Assembly (NCBI GenBank): GCA_963736505.1
Contig: CAVTOZ010000008.1
Location: 124,001-188,000, forward strand
Source of the DNA: Solirubrobacter sp963736505
GTDB lineage: Bacteria; Actinomycetota; Thermoleophilia; Solirubrobacterales; Solirubrobacteraceae
Reading direction: 5' to 3'
Length of the DNA stretch: 64,000 nt
Notes under the pieces: generated by a model
What the model was told of the DNA's origin: nothing
Seen by the model: the letters and a program-made list of their open reading frames with translations, nothing else
The model's database searches: none
Part shown: positions 51,702-59,388 of the stretch, piece by piece
How the letters are laid out: each line of letters opens with the position of its first letter
Position numbering within the stretch: the stretch's first letter is position 1
Program-made: the position numbers and the translations under genes

Positions 51702-52033
51702 GTGGCGCTCCTTCCCAGCGGCTCGAGCTCGTCCAGCGGCATCGACGACTTCGCGCGGGCCGACTCCGAGAGCCGGTCCGGCGTCCAGCACGGCTCCCAC
51801 ACGAGCCGCACGTCGACGGTCTCCACGCCCGGCAGCGCGCGCAGCGCGTCCGGGATCGCCGTCGAGATCCCGGCGACGAACGGGCACCACCCGGTCGTGG
51901 GGACGATGTCGACCTCCACGTGCGCGCCGACGCGGCGCACGTCCTCCACGATCCCCATGTCGACGATCGACACGCCGCGGTCCGCGCAGCAGGGGTCGTA
52001 GACCTCCCGCAACGCCTCCATCAGGGGGTCCAT
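51698..52033 (-). CDS. MIP18/PaaD-type iron-sulfur assembly protein (DUF59)
   Basis: A 111-residue protein with a DUF59 fold: LMEALREVYDPCCADRGVSI, VDMGIVEDVRRVGAHVEVDI and VPTTGWCPFVAG with the conserved CPF motif, ending VETVDVRLVWEPCWTPDRL as in PaaD, the protein that matures the iron-sulfur protein of a ring-oxidising complex. It lies between a formylglycine-generating-like relic and the amidohydrolase on one strand with minimal spacing, and has survived while both neighbours are damaged. Confidence 0.85.
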   Translation of the reverse strand: MDPLMEALREVYDPCCADRGVSIVDMGIVEDVRRVGAHVEVDIVPTTGWCPFVAGISTAIPDALRALPGVETVDVRLVWEPCWTPDRLSESARAKSSMPLDELEPLGRSAT

Positions 52034-52340
52034 GCGTCTCTCCTCTCGTCGATGACGATGCGAAAGCCCGTGTTCGGCGTCGCCCGCGCGGGATCGGCGG
52101 GGAGCTCGCGGCGCGCGTCGACGCCGTGCTCGGTGTCGAGGTAGCTGCCGCCGCGGACGACGCCCCAGCCGTCGTCGCACACGTCGGAGACCCACTCCCA
52201 CACGTTGCCCGCCAGCTGCTCGGCGCCGGTCGGGCCGGCGCCCGCGGGATGCGCGTCCACCGGCACCGTGAAGCCGACTGAGGACATCGCCGGCGGGCAC
52301 CGGATCCACCTCGCGGCAGACGATACATCCGATGGCTCAT
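52021..52340 (-). pseudogene. Formylglycine-generating-enzyme-like protein, internal deletion
   Basis: ATG 52340 begins MSHRMYRLPRGG, the kind of start seen in FGE/SUMF1-family proteins. After a frame change the rest is their C-terminal end: EQLAGNVWEWVSDVCDDGWG, VVRGGSYLDTEHGVDARREL and PARATPNTGFRIVIDE. At roughly 105 codons it is less than half the usual length of about 250, so the middle of the domain is missing. It overlaps the start of the MIP18 gene and was the first gene of a three-gene operon. Confidence 0.72.
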
Positions 52341-52397
52341 GAACCCGCCCTCATAAACAGTGGATTTCCAGGGCGTCCGGGCCGATGACAGGAGGAG

Positions 52398-53372
52398 ATG
52401 TCCCTGTCCACGGTCAGCGTGCTCGTTCCCGTCCGCGACGGCGAGGCGTATCTCGCCGAGGCGCTCGAGAGCGCGCTCGCGCAGGAGCATCCCCCGCTCG
52501 AGCTGATCGTCGTCGACGACGGCTCGGCCGACGCCAGCGCCGAGATCGCCGCGGCGCACGGCGCGCGCGTGATCCGGCAGGCCAACGCAGGCACCGCCGG
52601 CGCCGTGAACACCGCCCGCCAGGCCGCGCGCGGCGAGTTCCTGGCGTTGCTCGACGCCGACGACCGCTGGCCGGCCGACAAGCTGTCGCGCCAGCTCGAA
52701 GCGCTCGGCGACGCCGGGATGATCTACGGCGACATGACCGTGGTCGACTCCGGCGGCGAGGTCCTCAGCGACTCGTGGCTGCAGCTCGTCTGGGACGGCG
52801 TCCCGCCGTCCGGCCGCGGCTGCTTCGGCGCGATGCTCGCCGCCAATCCCGCGACGCAGTCCTCGATCCTGCTGCGCTCCGATCTCTCGCGCCGGCTCGG
52901 GCCGACGCCGCCGCACCTGCGCTGCGCCGACTGGTGGCTGGCGATCTCCGCCGCGCGCGCCGGCACGATCGCCTACCTGCCGGAGCCGCGCACGCACTAC
53001 CGCAGCCACGACAACAACCTCGGCCTCGGCACCGAAGGCCCGACGCTCGGGCACGCACACGTCCGCCGCGCGGCGACGCAGCGCCACTTCCTCGCCGGGG
53101 TGACGACCGCCGACGCGTCGCCGCTCGAGCTCGCGCTCGCGTGGAACGCGTTCGAGCGCAACGTCACCGAGGCGCTCGCGCATCTGGGCAGCCCGTTCGC
53201 GACCGTCGTGGACGTGACCGACGCCGACCGCGAGCGCGCCCGCGCGGAGCTCGCCGTCACCCACGACGACCCCGCCGAGGCGTTCGCCGCCACGGTCCGC
53301 GCGCTCGCCGCCGACCCGTGGGACGTCGCCGTGCACGCAGCGCTCGACGCGGCCTGGGAGCGCAACCAGTGA
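52398..53372 (+). CDS. Family 2 glycosyltransferase, first of a tandem pair
   Basis: A 324-residue GT-A enzyme. It has VSVLVPVRDGEAYLAEALES, LIVVDDGSADASAEIAAAHG and the DxD-type metal motif in LLDADDRWPADKLSRQ, then YLPEPRTHYRSHDNNLGLG near the acceptor site. It transfers a sugar from a nucleotide-sugar donor. GGAGGA lies right before ATG 52398. The second copy follows with a four-base overlap and similar sequence (both have LGDAG-YGDMTV), indicating tandem duplication with divergence. Probably a surface glycan pathway. Confidence 0.88.
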   Translation: MSLSTVSVLVPVRDGEAYLAEALESALAQEHPPLELIVVDDGSADASAEIAAAHGARVIRQANAGTAGAVNTARQAARGEFLALLDADDRWPADKLSRQLEALGDAGMIYGDMTVVDSGGEVLSDSWLQLVWDGVPPSGRGCFGAMLAANPATQSSILLRSDLSRRLGPTPPHLRCADWWLAISAARAGTIAYLPEPRTHYRSHDNNLGLGTEGPTLGHAHVRRAATQRHFLAGVTTADASPLELALAWNAFERNVTEALAHLGSPFATVVDVTDADRERARAELAVTHDDPAEAFAATVRALAADPWDVAVHAALDAAWERNQ

Positions 53373-54307
53373 CCCTCCCCCGCGTCACGGCGATCATCAC
53401 CGCCTACAACTGCGAGCGCTTCATCGGCGAGGCCGTCGACAGCGCGCTCGCGCAGGACTACGCCGGCCCGCTCGACGTCCTCGTGGTCGACGACGGATCA
53501 ACCGACGGCACCGCCCGCGAGCTGGCCGCCCGCGCCGGCGACCGCCTGCGCGTCGTGCGCCAGCCCAACGGCGGCTACATCGCGGCCAGCAACCGCGCCG
53601 TCGCCGAGGCGGAGGGCGAGCTGATGGCGCTGCTCGACGGCGACGACGCGTGGCCGGCCGACAAGATCCGCCGCCAGGTCACCGCGCTCGGCGACGCCGG
53701 CCTGGTCTACGGCGACATGACCGTGATCGACGCCGGCGGGCGCGAGCTGGACCCGTCGTGGCTGGGCAAGGCGGGCCCGCCTGAGACGCTCGCGCAGTGG
53801 CTCTCCGGCAACGTGGCGACGTCGTCCTCGATCCTCGTGCGCGCGGAGCTCGCGCGCCGCTGGTGCCCGCTCCCCGCCGAGATCGCGTTCACCGACTGGT
53901 ACTTCGCCGTCCGCGCGATGCAGGAGAGCAAGGTCGTCTACCTGCCCGAGCCGCGCACGCTATATCGCTTCCACGGCGCCAACATGGGGCTCGGCAGCGC
54001 CGGCACCAAGCGCGAGCAGCAGCTGCGCCAGGCGCTGGCGCTGCAGCGCTGGTTCCTGCGCCGGGTCGGCCCCGGCGACGGCACGTGGGCCGCCTGGGAG
54101 GCGTTCGAGGCGTTCGCCGGCGAGCTCCAGAAGGTCGCCGACTCGCCGTTCACGCCGCTCGTCGCGGTCACCGCCGCCGACCGCGAGGACGCGCGCCGCG
54201 AGCTGGCGCTCGCGCACGGCGGGGATGCGCTCACGCACGCGATCCGCGCGCTCGCGGCGGACCCGTGGTCGCGCGCCGCGCGCGAGATCGCGCTGCAGGC
54301 CGCCTAG
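53369..54307 (+). CDS. Family 2 glycosyltransferase, second of a tandem pair
   Basis: A 312-residue paralogue of the gene before it. It has VTAIITAYNCERFIGEAVDS, VLVVDDGSTDGTARELAARA, LLDGDDAWPADKIRRQ and the C-terminal YLPEPRTLYRFHGANMGLG. GTG 53369 overlaps the previous stop. The two enzymes may add successive sugars. About 13 bases separate its stop from the zinc-ribbon gene. Confidence 0.88.
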   Translation: MTLPRVTAIITAYNCERFIGEAVDSALAQDYAGPLDVLVVDDGSTDGTARELAARAGDRLRVVRQPNGGYIAASNRAVAEAEGELMALLDGDDAWPADKIRRQVTALGDAGLVYGDMTVIDAGGRELDPSWLGKAGPPETLAQWLSGNVATSSSILVRAELARRWCPLPAEIAFTDWYFAVRAMQESKVVYLPEPRTLYRFHGANMGLGSAGTKREQQLRQALALQRWFLRRVGPGDGTWAAWEAFEAFAGELQKVADSPFTPLVAVTAADREDARRELALAHGGDALTHAIRALAADPWSRAAREIALQAA

Positions 54308-54320
54308 ACTCAACGGGGTG

Positions 54321-54596
54321 ATGTTCGACCGGCGCTTCGACGGCTCGGATGCCGCGCGCCGGGACACCGTCGCGCCGCGGCGCGAGATCCGCCTGGGCCG
54401 CACGTCGCAGCTCGCGGCCGGCACGCTCGCCTGCCCGGAGTGCGACGCGCCGGTCTTCCCCGGCGGCGAGCCGCTCTCGGTCGGCGCGCGGATCGCGTGC
54501 CCGTTCTGCGGGGAGGCGGGCGCCGTGCGCGACTTCCTCTCGCTCACGCCGCCGGCGCGCGCAGCGCACGTCGTCGTGCGCGTCCGCGCCCGATGA
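54321..54596 (+). CDS. Small zinc-ribbon protein
   Basis: A 91-residue protein with two CxxC knuckles, TLACPECDAPVFPGG and ARIACPFCGEAGAV, which form a zinc ribbon. The N-terminal part (FDRRFDGSDAARRDTVAPRR) is basic and the C-terminal part short. The next gene starts inside its stop (ATGA), so the two unknown proteins are translationally coupled. No exact family is recognised; a nucleic-acid- or protein-binding role is typical of zinc ribbons. GTG 54318 is an alternative start. Confidence 0.65.
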   Translation: MFDRRFDGSDAARRDTVAPRREIRLGRTSQLAAGTLACPECDAPVFPGGEPLSVGARIACPFCGEAGAVRDFLSLTPPARAAHVVVRVRAR

Positions 54597-55969
54597 ACAT
54601 CCCCGACCGCAGCGCCGTGATCGAGCAGCTGCGGGCCCTGCGGCCGCCGCTGTGGGCGGGCAGGAACTCCTTCCGCGACCTGTTCCTCGCCACGCGCGAC
54701 GCCGGCACCGGCGCTGTCGAGCGCGCCGTCGGCCCGTACGAGACCCCCGAGGAGGCGGTCGCGCGCCTGCGCGGCGTCAACGCGGCGCGCCTGCTGACGC
54801 TGCTCGAGCAGGCCTGGGTCGTCGAGGTCGACGTCCCCGCCGTCGGCCCGCGGCTGAGCACCGTCAGCCGCCGCGAGGCGCTGCGGATCGGCCTCGGCGC
54901 CGTGCTGCCCAAGCCCGTCGTGTTCCTCGACTACGCCTCCGAGACCAACGACGGCGTTCCCGCGAGCGACGACTACACGGTGATCGCGGCGTTGTGCTGG
55001 CAGGAGCAGGGGCTGCTCTCGATCACCTCTTACGGCGGCCGCGGCGACGACCGCCACGCGCTCGAGCGCTTCACGCCCGTCGGGCGGATCGCGTTCGGCG
55101 CGGCGGACGCGTTCGCGTTCGGGCCGATGATCGCCGACATGCTGGTCGGCGAGGGCTACGTCGACACGCGCTTCGCCTCCGCCGACCACTCGCCGCTGGC
55201 GCAGGCGCAGCGCGCCCAGGTCGAGATGGCGGCCGTCACGCTGCAGTACCTGCGCGCGCTCGCGTCCGACCCCGGCGTCGCGCTCGCGCGCCACGAGGAC
55301 GCGCCGGAGGCCGGCGCCGAGCTGAGCGCGATCGGGCTCGACGAGCCGCGCTGGCCCGCCGTGCTGACGAGCGCGTCCGGGACCGAGCGCGAGCGGATCG
55401 CCGAGCCGGCGGGCGTCGAGGAGCCCGCGCCGGACCCGTGGCTGCCCGGCCACGCCGTCGGCGCGACGGTGCAGACGCGCACCGGCGTGCTGTTCCGGAT
55501 GATGATGCGCGCCTGGGAGTTCGACCCGGCGCTGCTGGTCGTGCGGATGCCGGCCGAGAGCGCCGCCTGGGTCGTGGTGCAGGAGCGCGTCGCGTACGGC
55601 GCGACGAGCGACGACCACGCGTTCGCCGACATCTGGGAGGCGCTCGCCGGCGCCCAGCGGCGCGACGTGACGGCCTCCGCCACCCCGGCCGCGTTCCACA
55701 CCGCCGTCAGCGAGGGCGGCCTCGGCATGGGCGCGCTCGGCGGCGGCCTGCTGGCCGCCGTGTGCGAGCCGCTCGACGGCCACGAGGCGCTGCTGATCGC
55801 GCAGGACCCGCGCACGGAGTTCCCGTACGCCTGGCACTACACCGCGTCCGGCGCCTGGTACCTGCTCGCCGACCGCGCCCGCTGCGCGGCGGCGATGCGC
55901 TCCGTGCAGGAGCTCGGCCTGCTCGGCGAGATGACCGACGCGGTCGATCGCGCCGAGTACGCGGGCTGA
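54593..55969 (+). CDS. Large protein of unknown family
   Basis: A 458-residue soluble protein, not recognised. It has no signal peptide or membrane segment. A two-part layout is suggested: residues 1-240 (LLEQAWVVEVDVPAVGPRLS, VFLDYASETNDGVPASDDYT, LSITSYGGRGDDRHALERF) and residues 290-458 (LPGHAVGATVQTRTGVLFRM, SEGGLGMGALGGGLLAAVCE, WHYTASGAWYLLADRARCAA). No catalytic motif stands out. It is tightly coupled to the zinc-ribbon protein upstream and 20 bases from the M20 gene downstream, so it belongs to this operon. Confidence 0.7.
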   Translation: MNIPDRSAVIEQLRALRPPLWAGRNSFRDLFLATRDAGTGAVERAVGPYETPEEAVARLRGVNAARLLTLLEQAWVVEVDVPAVGPRLSTVSRREALRIGLGAVLPKPVVFLDYASETNDGVPASDDYTVIAALCWQEQGLLSITSYGGRGDDRHALERFTPVGRIAFGAADAFAFGPMIADMLVGEGYVDTRFASADHSPLAQAQRAQVEMAAVTLQYLRALASDPGVALARHEDAPEAGAELSAIGLDEPRWPAVLTSASGTERERIAEPAGVEEPAPDPWLPGHAVGATVQTRTGVLFRMMMRAWEFDPALLVVRMPAESAAWVVVQERVAYGATSDDHAFADIWEALAGAQRRDVTASATPAAFHTAVSEGGLGMGALGGGLLAAVCEPLDGHEALLIAQDPRTEFPYAWHYTASGAWYLLADRARCAAAMRSVQELGLLGEMTDAVDRAEYAG

Positions 55970-55989
55970 GCGGCGGGTACCCGGAGCCC

Positions 55990-57111
55990 GTGGGGGTCGA
56001 GGACCAGGTCGTGGCGTGGCGGCGCCACCTGCACCGCAACCCTGAGCCGAGCTTCGAGGAGCACGAGACCGCGCGCTTCGTGGCCGAGACGCTCGAGTCG
56101 TTCGGCGGCCTGACCGTCGAGCGCCCGACCGCGACGAGCGTGCTGGCGCGCCTGGCGACCGGCGATCCCGGCCCCGTGGTGGCGCTGCGGGCCGACATCG
56201 ACGCGCTGCCGATCGCCGAGGAGAGCGGCGTCGACTTCGCCTCCGAGCGGCCCGGCCTGATGCACGCCTGCGGGCACGACGGGCACACCGCGATGCTGCT
56301 CGGCGCGGCGCTGGAGCTGTGCGAGGCCGAGCTGCACGGCGGCGAGGTCCGCTTCCTGTTCCAGCACGCCGAGGAGCTCGCGCCCGGCGGCGCGCGCGAC
56401 ATGGTCGCGGCCGGCGTGATGGACGGCGTCGACCTGATCTACGGCTGCCACCTGTGGACGCCGCTGGCGTACGGCAAGGTCGTCGCCCGCCCCGGCCCGT
56501 TCATGGCCGCGGCGGACTTCTTCACGCTCACGATCAACGGCCGCGGCGGGCACGCGGGCCTCCCCCACACGGCCGACGACACGATCGCGGCGGCCGCCGC
56601 CGTGGTGACCGACCTGCAGCACGTCGTCGCGCGCCGGATCGACCCGCTCGAGCCCGCGGTCGTCACCGTCGGCAGCTTCCACGCCGGCGACGCGCCGAAC
56701 GTGATCCCCGGCCAGACCGTGCTGACCGGCACCACGCGCTCGTTCGACGCCGGCGTGCGCGAGCGGCTGCCGGAGCTGATCGAGCAGGTCGCGCAGGGCG
56801 TCTGCGCCGCCCACGGCGCGACGTGCGAGCTCGACTACACGTTCGGCTACCTACCCGTCGTCAACGACGACCGCGCCACCGAGCTCGTGCGGGGGGTGAT
56901 CGGCGACGAGCTCGCCGAGCTCGACCCGATCATGGGCGGCGACGACTTCTCGGCCTTCCTCCAGCACGCCCCCGGCTGCTACGCGTTCATCGGCGCGGGC
57001 GGCGAGTACCCCCACCACCACCCGCGCTTCCGGATCGACGAGCGGGCGCTCGCGACCGGCACGCGGCTCCACGTCCAGGTCGCCCTGCGAGCCCTCCAGG
57101 AGTTGACATGA
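55990..57111 (+). CDS. M20-family amidohydrolase (IAA-amino acid hydrolase-like)
   Basis: A 373-residue metallohydrolase. It has WRRHLHRNPEPSFEEHETAR, VALRADIDALPIAEESG (first ligand Asp), MHACGHDGHTAMLL with the catalytic-site His and Asp, FLFQHAEELAPGGARDMVAA (the catalytic Glu), TINGRGGHAGLPHTADDTI and EYPHHHPRFRIDERAL, the last ligand histidine. It is intact and typical of ILR1/hippurate-hydrolase enzymes that cleave N-acyl amino acids. GTG 55990 suits the family start. It overlaps the DUF3311 gene (ATGA). Confidence 0.92.
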   Translation: MGVEDQVVAWRRHLHRNPEPSFEEHETARFVAETLESFGGLTVERPTATSVLARLATGDPGPVVALRADIDALPIAEESGVDFASERPGLMHACGHDGHTAMLLGAALELCEAELHGGEVRFLFQHAEELAPGGARDMVAAGVMDGVDLIYGCHLWTPLAYGKVVARPGPFMAAADFFTLTINGRGGHAGLPHTADDTIAAAAAVVTDLQHVVARRIDPLEPAVVTVGSFHAGDAPNVIPGQTVLTGTTRSFDAGVRERLPELIEQVAQGVCAAHGATCELDYTFGYLPVVNDDRATELVRGVIGDELAELDPIMGGDDFSAFLQHAPGCYAFIGAGGEYPHHHPRFRIDERALATGTRLHVQVALRALQELT

Positions 57112-57287
57112 AGCTCACGCACGCGCTGTCGGCGTTGCCGTTCCTCGGCATCCTCGGCGGCATCTTCTTCGCCAACAAGGCCGAGCCGTTCGTTCTCGGC
57201 CTCCCGTTCGCGCTGTTCTGGGTCACGCTCTGGGTGGTCCTGACGGCGCTGATCATGGCGCTCGTCTACCGCCTCGACCGGCGATGA
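57108..57287 (+). CDS. DUF3311 small membrane subunit
   Basis: A 59-residue protein with two hydrophobic helices (ALSALPFLGILGGIFFANKA and FALFWVTLWVVLTALIMALV) ending YRLDRR. This is the DUF3311 protein that commonly precedes sodium/solute symporters of the monocarboxylate type and is thought to be an accessory subunit. It overlaps the M20 gene before it and the SSS gene after it by four bases each, so the three are one translated unit. Confidence 0.87.
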   Translation: MKLTHALSALPFLGILGGIFFANKAEPFVLGLPFALFWVTLWVVLTALIMALVYRLDRR

Positions 57288-58798
57288 ACGTCGCGCTGGC
57301 GATCATCGTCGCGTTCGTCGCGCTGGCCATCGGGCTGGCGCTGCGCTCGCGGCGCGGACACGACATGGACCTCGAGCAGTGGAGCGTCGGCGGCCGCGGG
57401 TTCGGGACGATCTTCGTCTTCCTGCTGATGGCCGGGGAGATCTACTCGACGTTCACGTTCCTCGGCGGCGCCGGCTTCGCGTACGGCTCCGGCGGCGCGG
57501 CGTACTACATCCTCGGCTACGGCACGCTCGCGTACGTGCTCTCGTACTACCTGCTGCCCGCGGTGTGGCGCTACGCGACGCCGCGCAAGCTCGTCTCGCA
57601 GGCCGACGTGTTCACGAGCGCCTACGCCTCGCGCGCGCTCGGCGTGCTCGTCTCCGTCGTCGCCGTGGGGGCGATGATCCCCTACCTCGCGCTGCAGCTG
57701 AAGGGGCTCGGGATCATCGTCTCGCAGACCTCCTACGGGAAGATCTCCTCGACGGCGGCGGTCTGGATCGGCGCGTTCGCGCTGTCGGTCTACGTCGCGG
57801 CGGCGGGCATCCGCGGCTCGGCGTGGTCGGCGGCGCTGAAGGACGTGCTGACGCTCAGCGTCGTCGTGTTCATCGGGCTCTACCTGCCGATCCACTACTT
57901 CGGGTCGATCGGCTCGATGTTCCACCAGGTCGAGGCGGCCAAGCCCGGCTTCACGGCGCTCAGGGGCGACCAGCTGACGCCGGTGTGGTTCTCCTCGACG
58001 GTGCTGCTGACGGCGCTCGGCTTCTACATGTGGCCGCACACGTTCGGGTCGGCGCTGTCGGCCAAGGACGAGAACGTGTTCCGTCGCAACGCCGCCTTCA
58101 TGCCGCTCTACCAGCTGCTGATCGCGTTCGTGTTCTTCGTCGGCTTCGCCGCGCTGCTGAAGGTGCCCAAGCTCGGCGACTCCGACCTGGCGCTGTTGTC
58201 GGTCGCCAAGGACGCCTTCCCGCAGTGGTTCGTCGGCGTGATCGGCTCCGCGGGCGTCATGTGCGCGCTCGTGCCGGGCTCGATGCTGCTGATCGCCTCG
58301 GCGACGACGGTGGCTAAGAACATCGTGCGCGGGCTGAACCCGGAGATGACCGACGCGAGCACGTCGCGGCTGACGAAGCTGATGGTGCCCGTGATCGCGC
58401 TCGGCGGCGTCGCGTTCGTGTTCGCCGGCGGGCAGACGCTGGTGACGCTGCTGCTGCTCGGCTACGCGCTCGTCACGCAGCTGTTCCCGTCGCTGGTGAT
58501 GGCGCTCGCCGCGCCCGGCCGCGTGACCAAGCAGGGCGCGATGGCGGGGATCGTGGCCGGCGTCGGGATGGTCGCCGCGATGTCGTTCGCCGGCGCGACG
58601 CCCGAGACGTCGTCGACGGTGGACTCGTTCATCGGCGGGCTGCCGTCGTTCCTCGGGCAGCTCAACCTGGCGATCGTGGCGCTCGTCGTCAACCTCGTCG
58701 TGACCGTGGTCGTGAGCGCGATCACGCGCGGCTCGGCGGCGGAGCCGACGGGGCGCTTCCGGCGCGCGGAGGCTCAGGAGATGGCGCCGGTGAAGTAG
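57284..58798 (+). CDS. Sodium:solute symporter (SSS, MctP-like)
   Basis: A 504-residue membrane carrier with about 13 helices. It has DLEQWSVGGRGFGTIFVFLL (SSS N-terminal signature), STFTFLGGAGFAYGSGGAAY, then GGVAFVFAGGQTLVTLLLLG. It probably takes up a monocarboxylate or a product of the M20 hydrolase. Its stop overlaps the TetR gene by 25 bases. Confidence 0.9.
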   Translation: MNVALAIIVAFVALAIGLALRSRRGHDMDLEQWSVGGRGFGTIFVFLLMAGEIYSTFTFLGGAGFAYGSGGAAYYILGYGTLAYVLSYYLLPAVWRYATPRKLVSQADVFTSAYASRALGVLVSVVAVGAMIPYLALQLKGLGIIVSQTSYGKISSTAAVWIGAFALSVYVAAAGIRGSAWSAALKDVLTLSVVVFIGLYLPIHYFGSIGSMFHQVEAAKPGFTALRGDQLTPVWFSSTVLLTALGFYMWPHTFGSALSAKDENVFRRNAAFMPLYQLLIAFVFFVGFAALLKVPKLGDSDLALLSVAKDAFPQWFVGVIGSAGVMCALVPGSMLLIASATTVAKNIVRGLNPEMTDASTSRLTKLMVPVIALGGVAFVFAGGQTLVTLLLLGYALVTQLFPSLVMALAAPGRVTKQGAMAGIVAGVGMVAAMSFAGATPETSSTVDSFIGGLPSFLGQLNLAIVALVVNLVVTVVVSAITRGSAAEPTGRFRRAEAQEMAPVK

Positions 58799-59361
58799 CG
58801 CTGGAGCGTGGGCGCGACGGCGGCGACGACCGCCTCGCGCCCCGCCGAGGCGAGCGGCTCGACGCGCGTCACGTAGCGCGTCAGCGCGAGCCCGACGAGC
58901 TGCGAGCCCACGAGCGCCGAGCGCAGATCCGCGTCCGGCCCGGTCGCCGCGCTCTCCAGCCGGCCGGTCATGCGCTCGCCGAAGATCTCGCCGAAGCGCT
59001 CGGCGGCCGCGTCGTAGGACGCCGCGGAGCGCAGCAGGCCGGCCATCGCCGGCCCGGTCTCGGGGTCCTCCCAGACGTCCAGGAACGTCCGCACGAGCCG
59101 CTCGCCGATGCTGTCCGCGTCGCCTTCCAGCACGCCGTCGAGCGCGCGCTCGACGTCGGGCGGCAGCTCCATCACGGCCGCGAAGACGAGCTCCTTGCTC
59201 GCGAAGAAGTGCATCACCAGGCCGGGATCGACTTCCGCATCGGCGGCGATCGCGCGGATCGTCGTGCGGTCGTAGCCGAGCCGCGCGAAGCGCTCGCGCG
59301 CGGCGGTCAGGATCGCCTCGCGCGTCCGCGTCGAGCCGGGTCGCCGTCCTGGCCTTGCCAC
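58774..59361 (-). CDS. TetR-family transcriptional regulator
   Basis: A 195-residue TetR-type repressor. The helix-turn-helix is TREAILTAARERFARLGYDR followed by TIRAIAADAEVDPGLVMHFF, and the C-terminal ligand domain begins ELPPDVERALDGVLEGDADS. GTG 59361 was chosen. It is divergent from the SARP gene with 27 bases between starts and converges on the symporter gene, so it may control either the SARP regulator or the ABC exporter. Confidence 0.9.
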   Translation of the reverse strand: MARPGRRPGSTRTREAILTAARERFARLGYDRTTIRAIAADAEVDPGLVMHFFASKELVFAAVMELPPDVERALDGVLEGDADSIGERLVRTFLDVWEDPETGPAMAGLLRSAASYDAAAERFGEIFGERMTGRLESAATGPDADLRSALVGSQLVGLALTRYVTRVEPLASAGREAVVAAVAPTLQRYFTGAIS

Positions 59362-59388
59362 GCGGGGGAGCCTGCCACAGTTGAGGCG

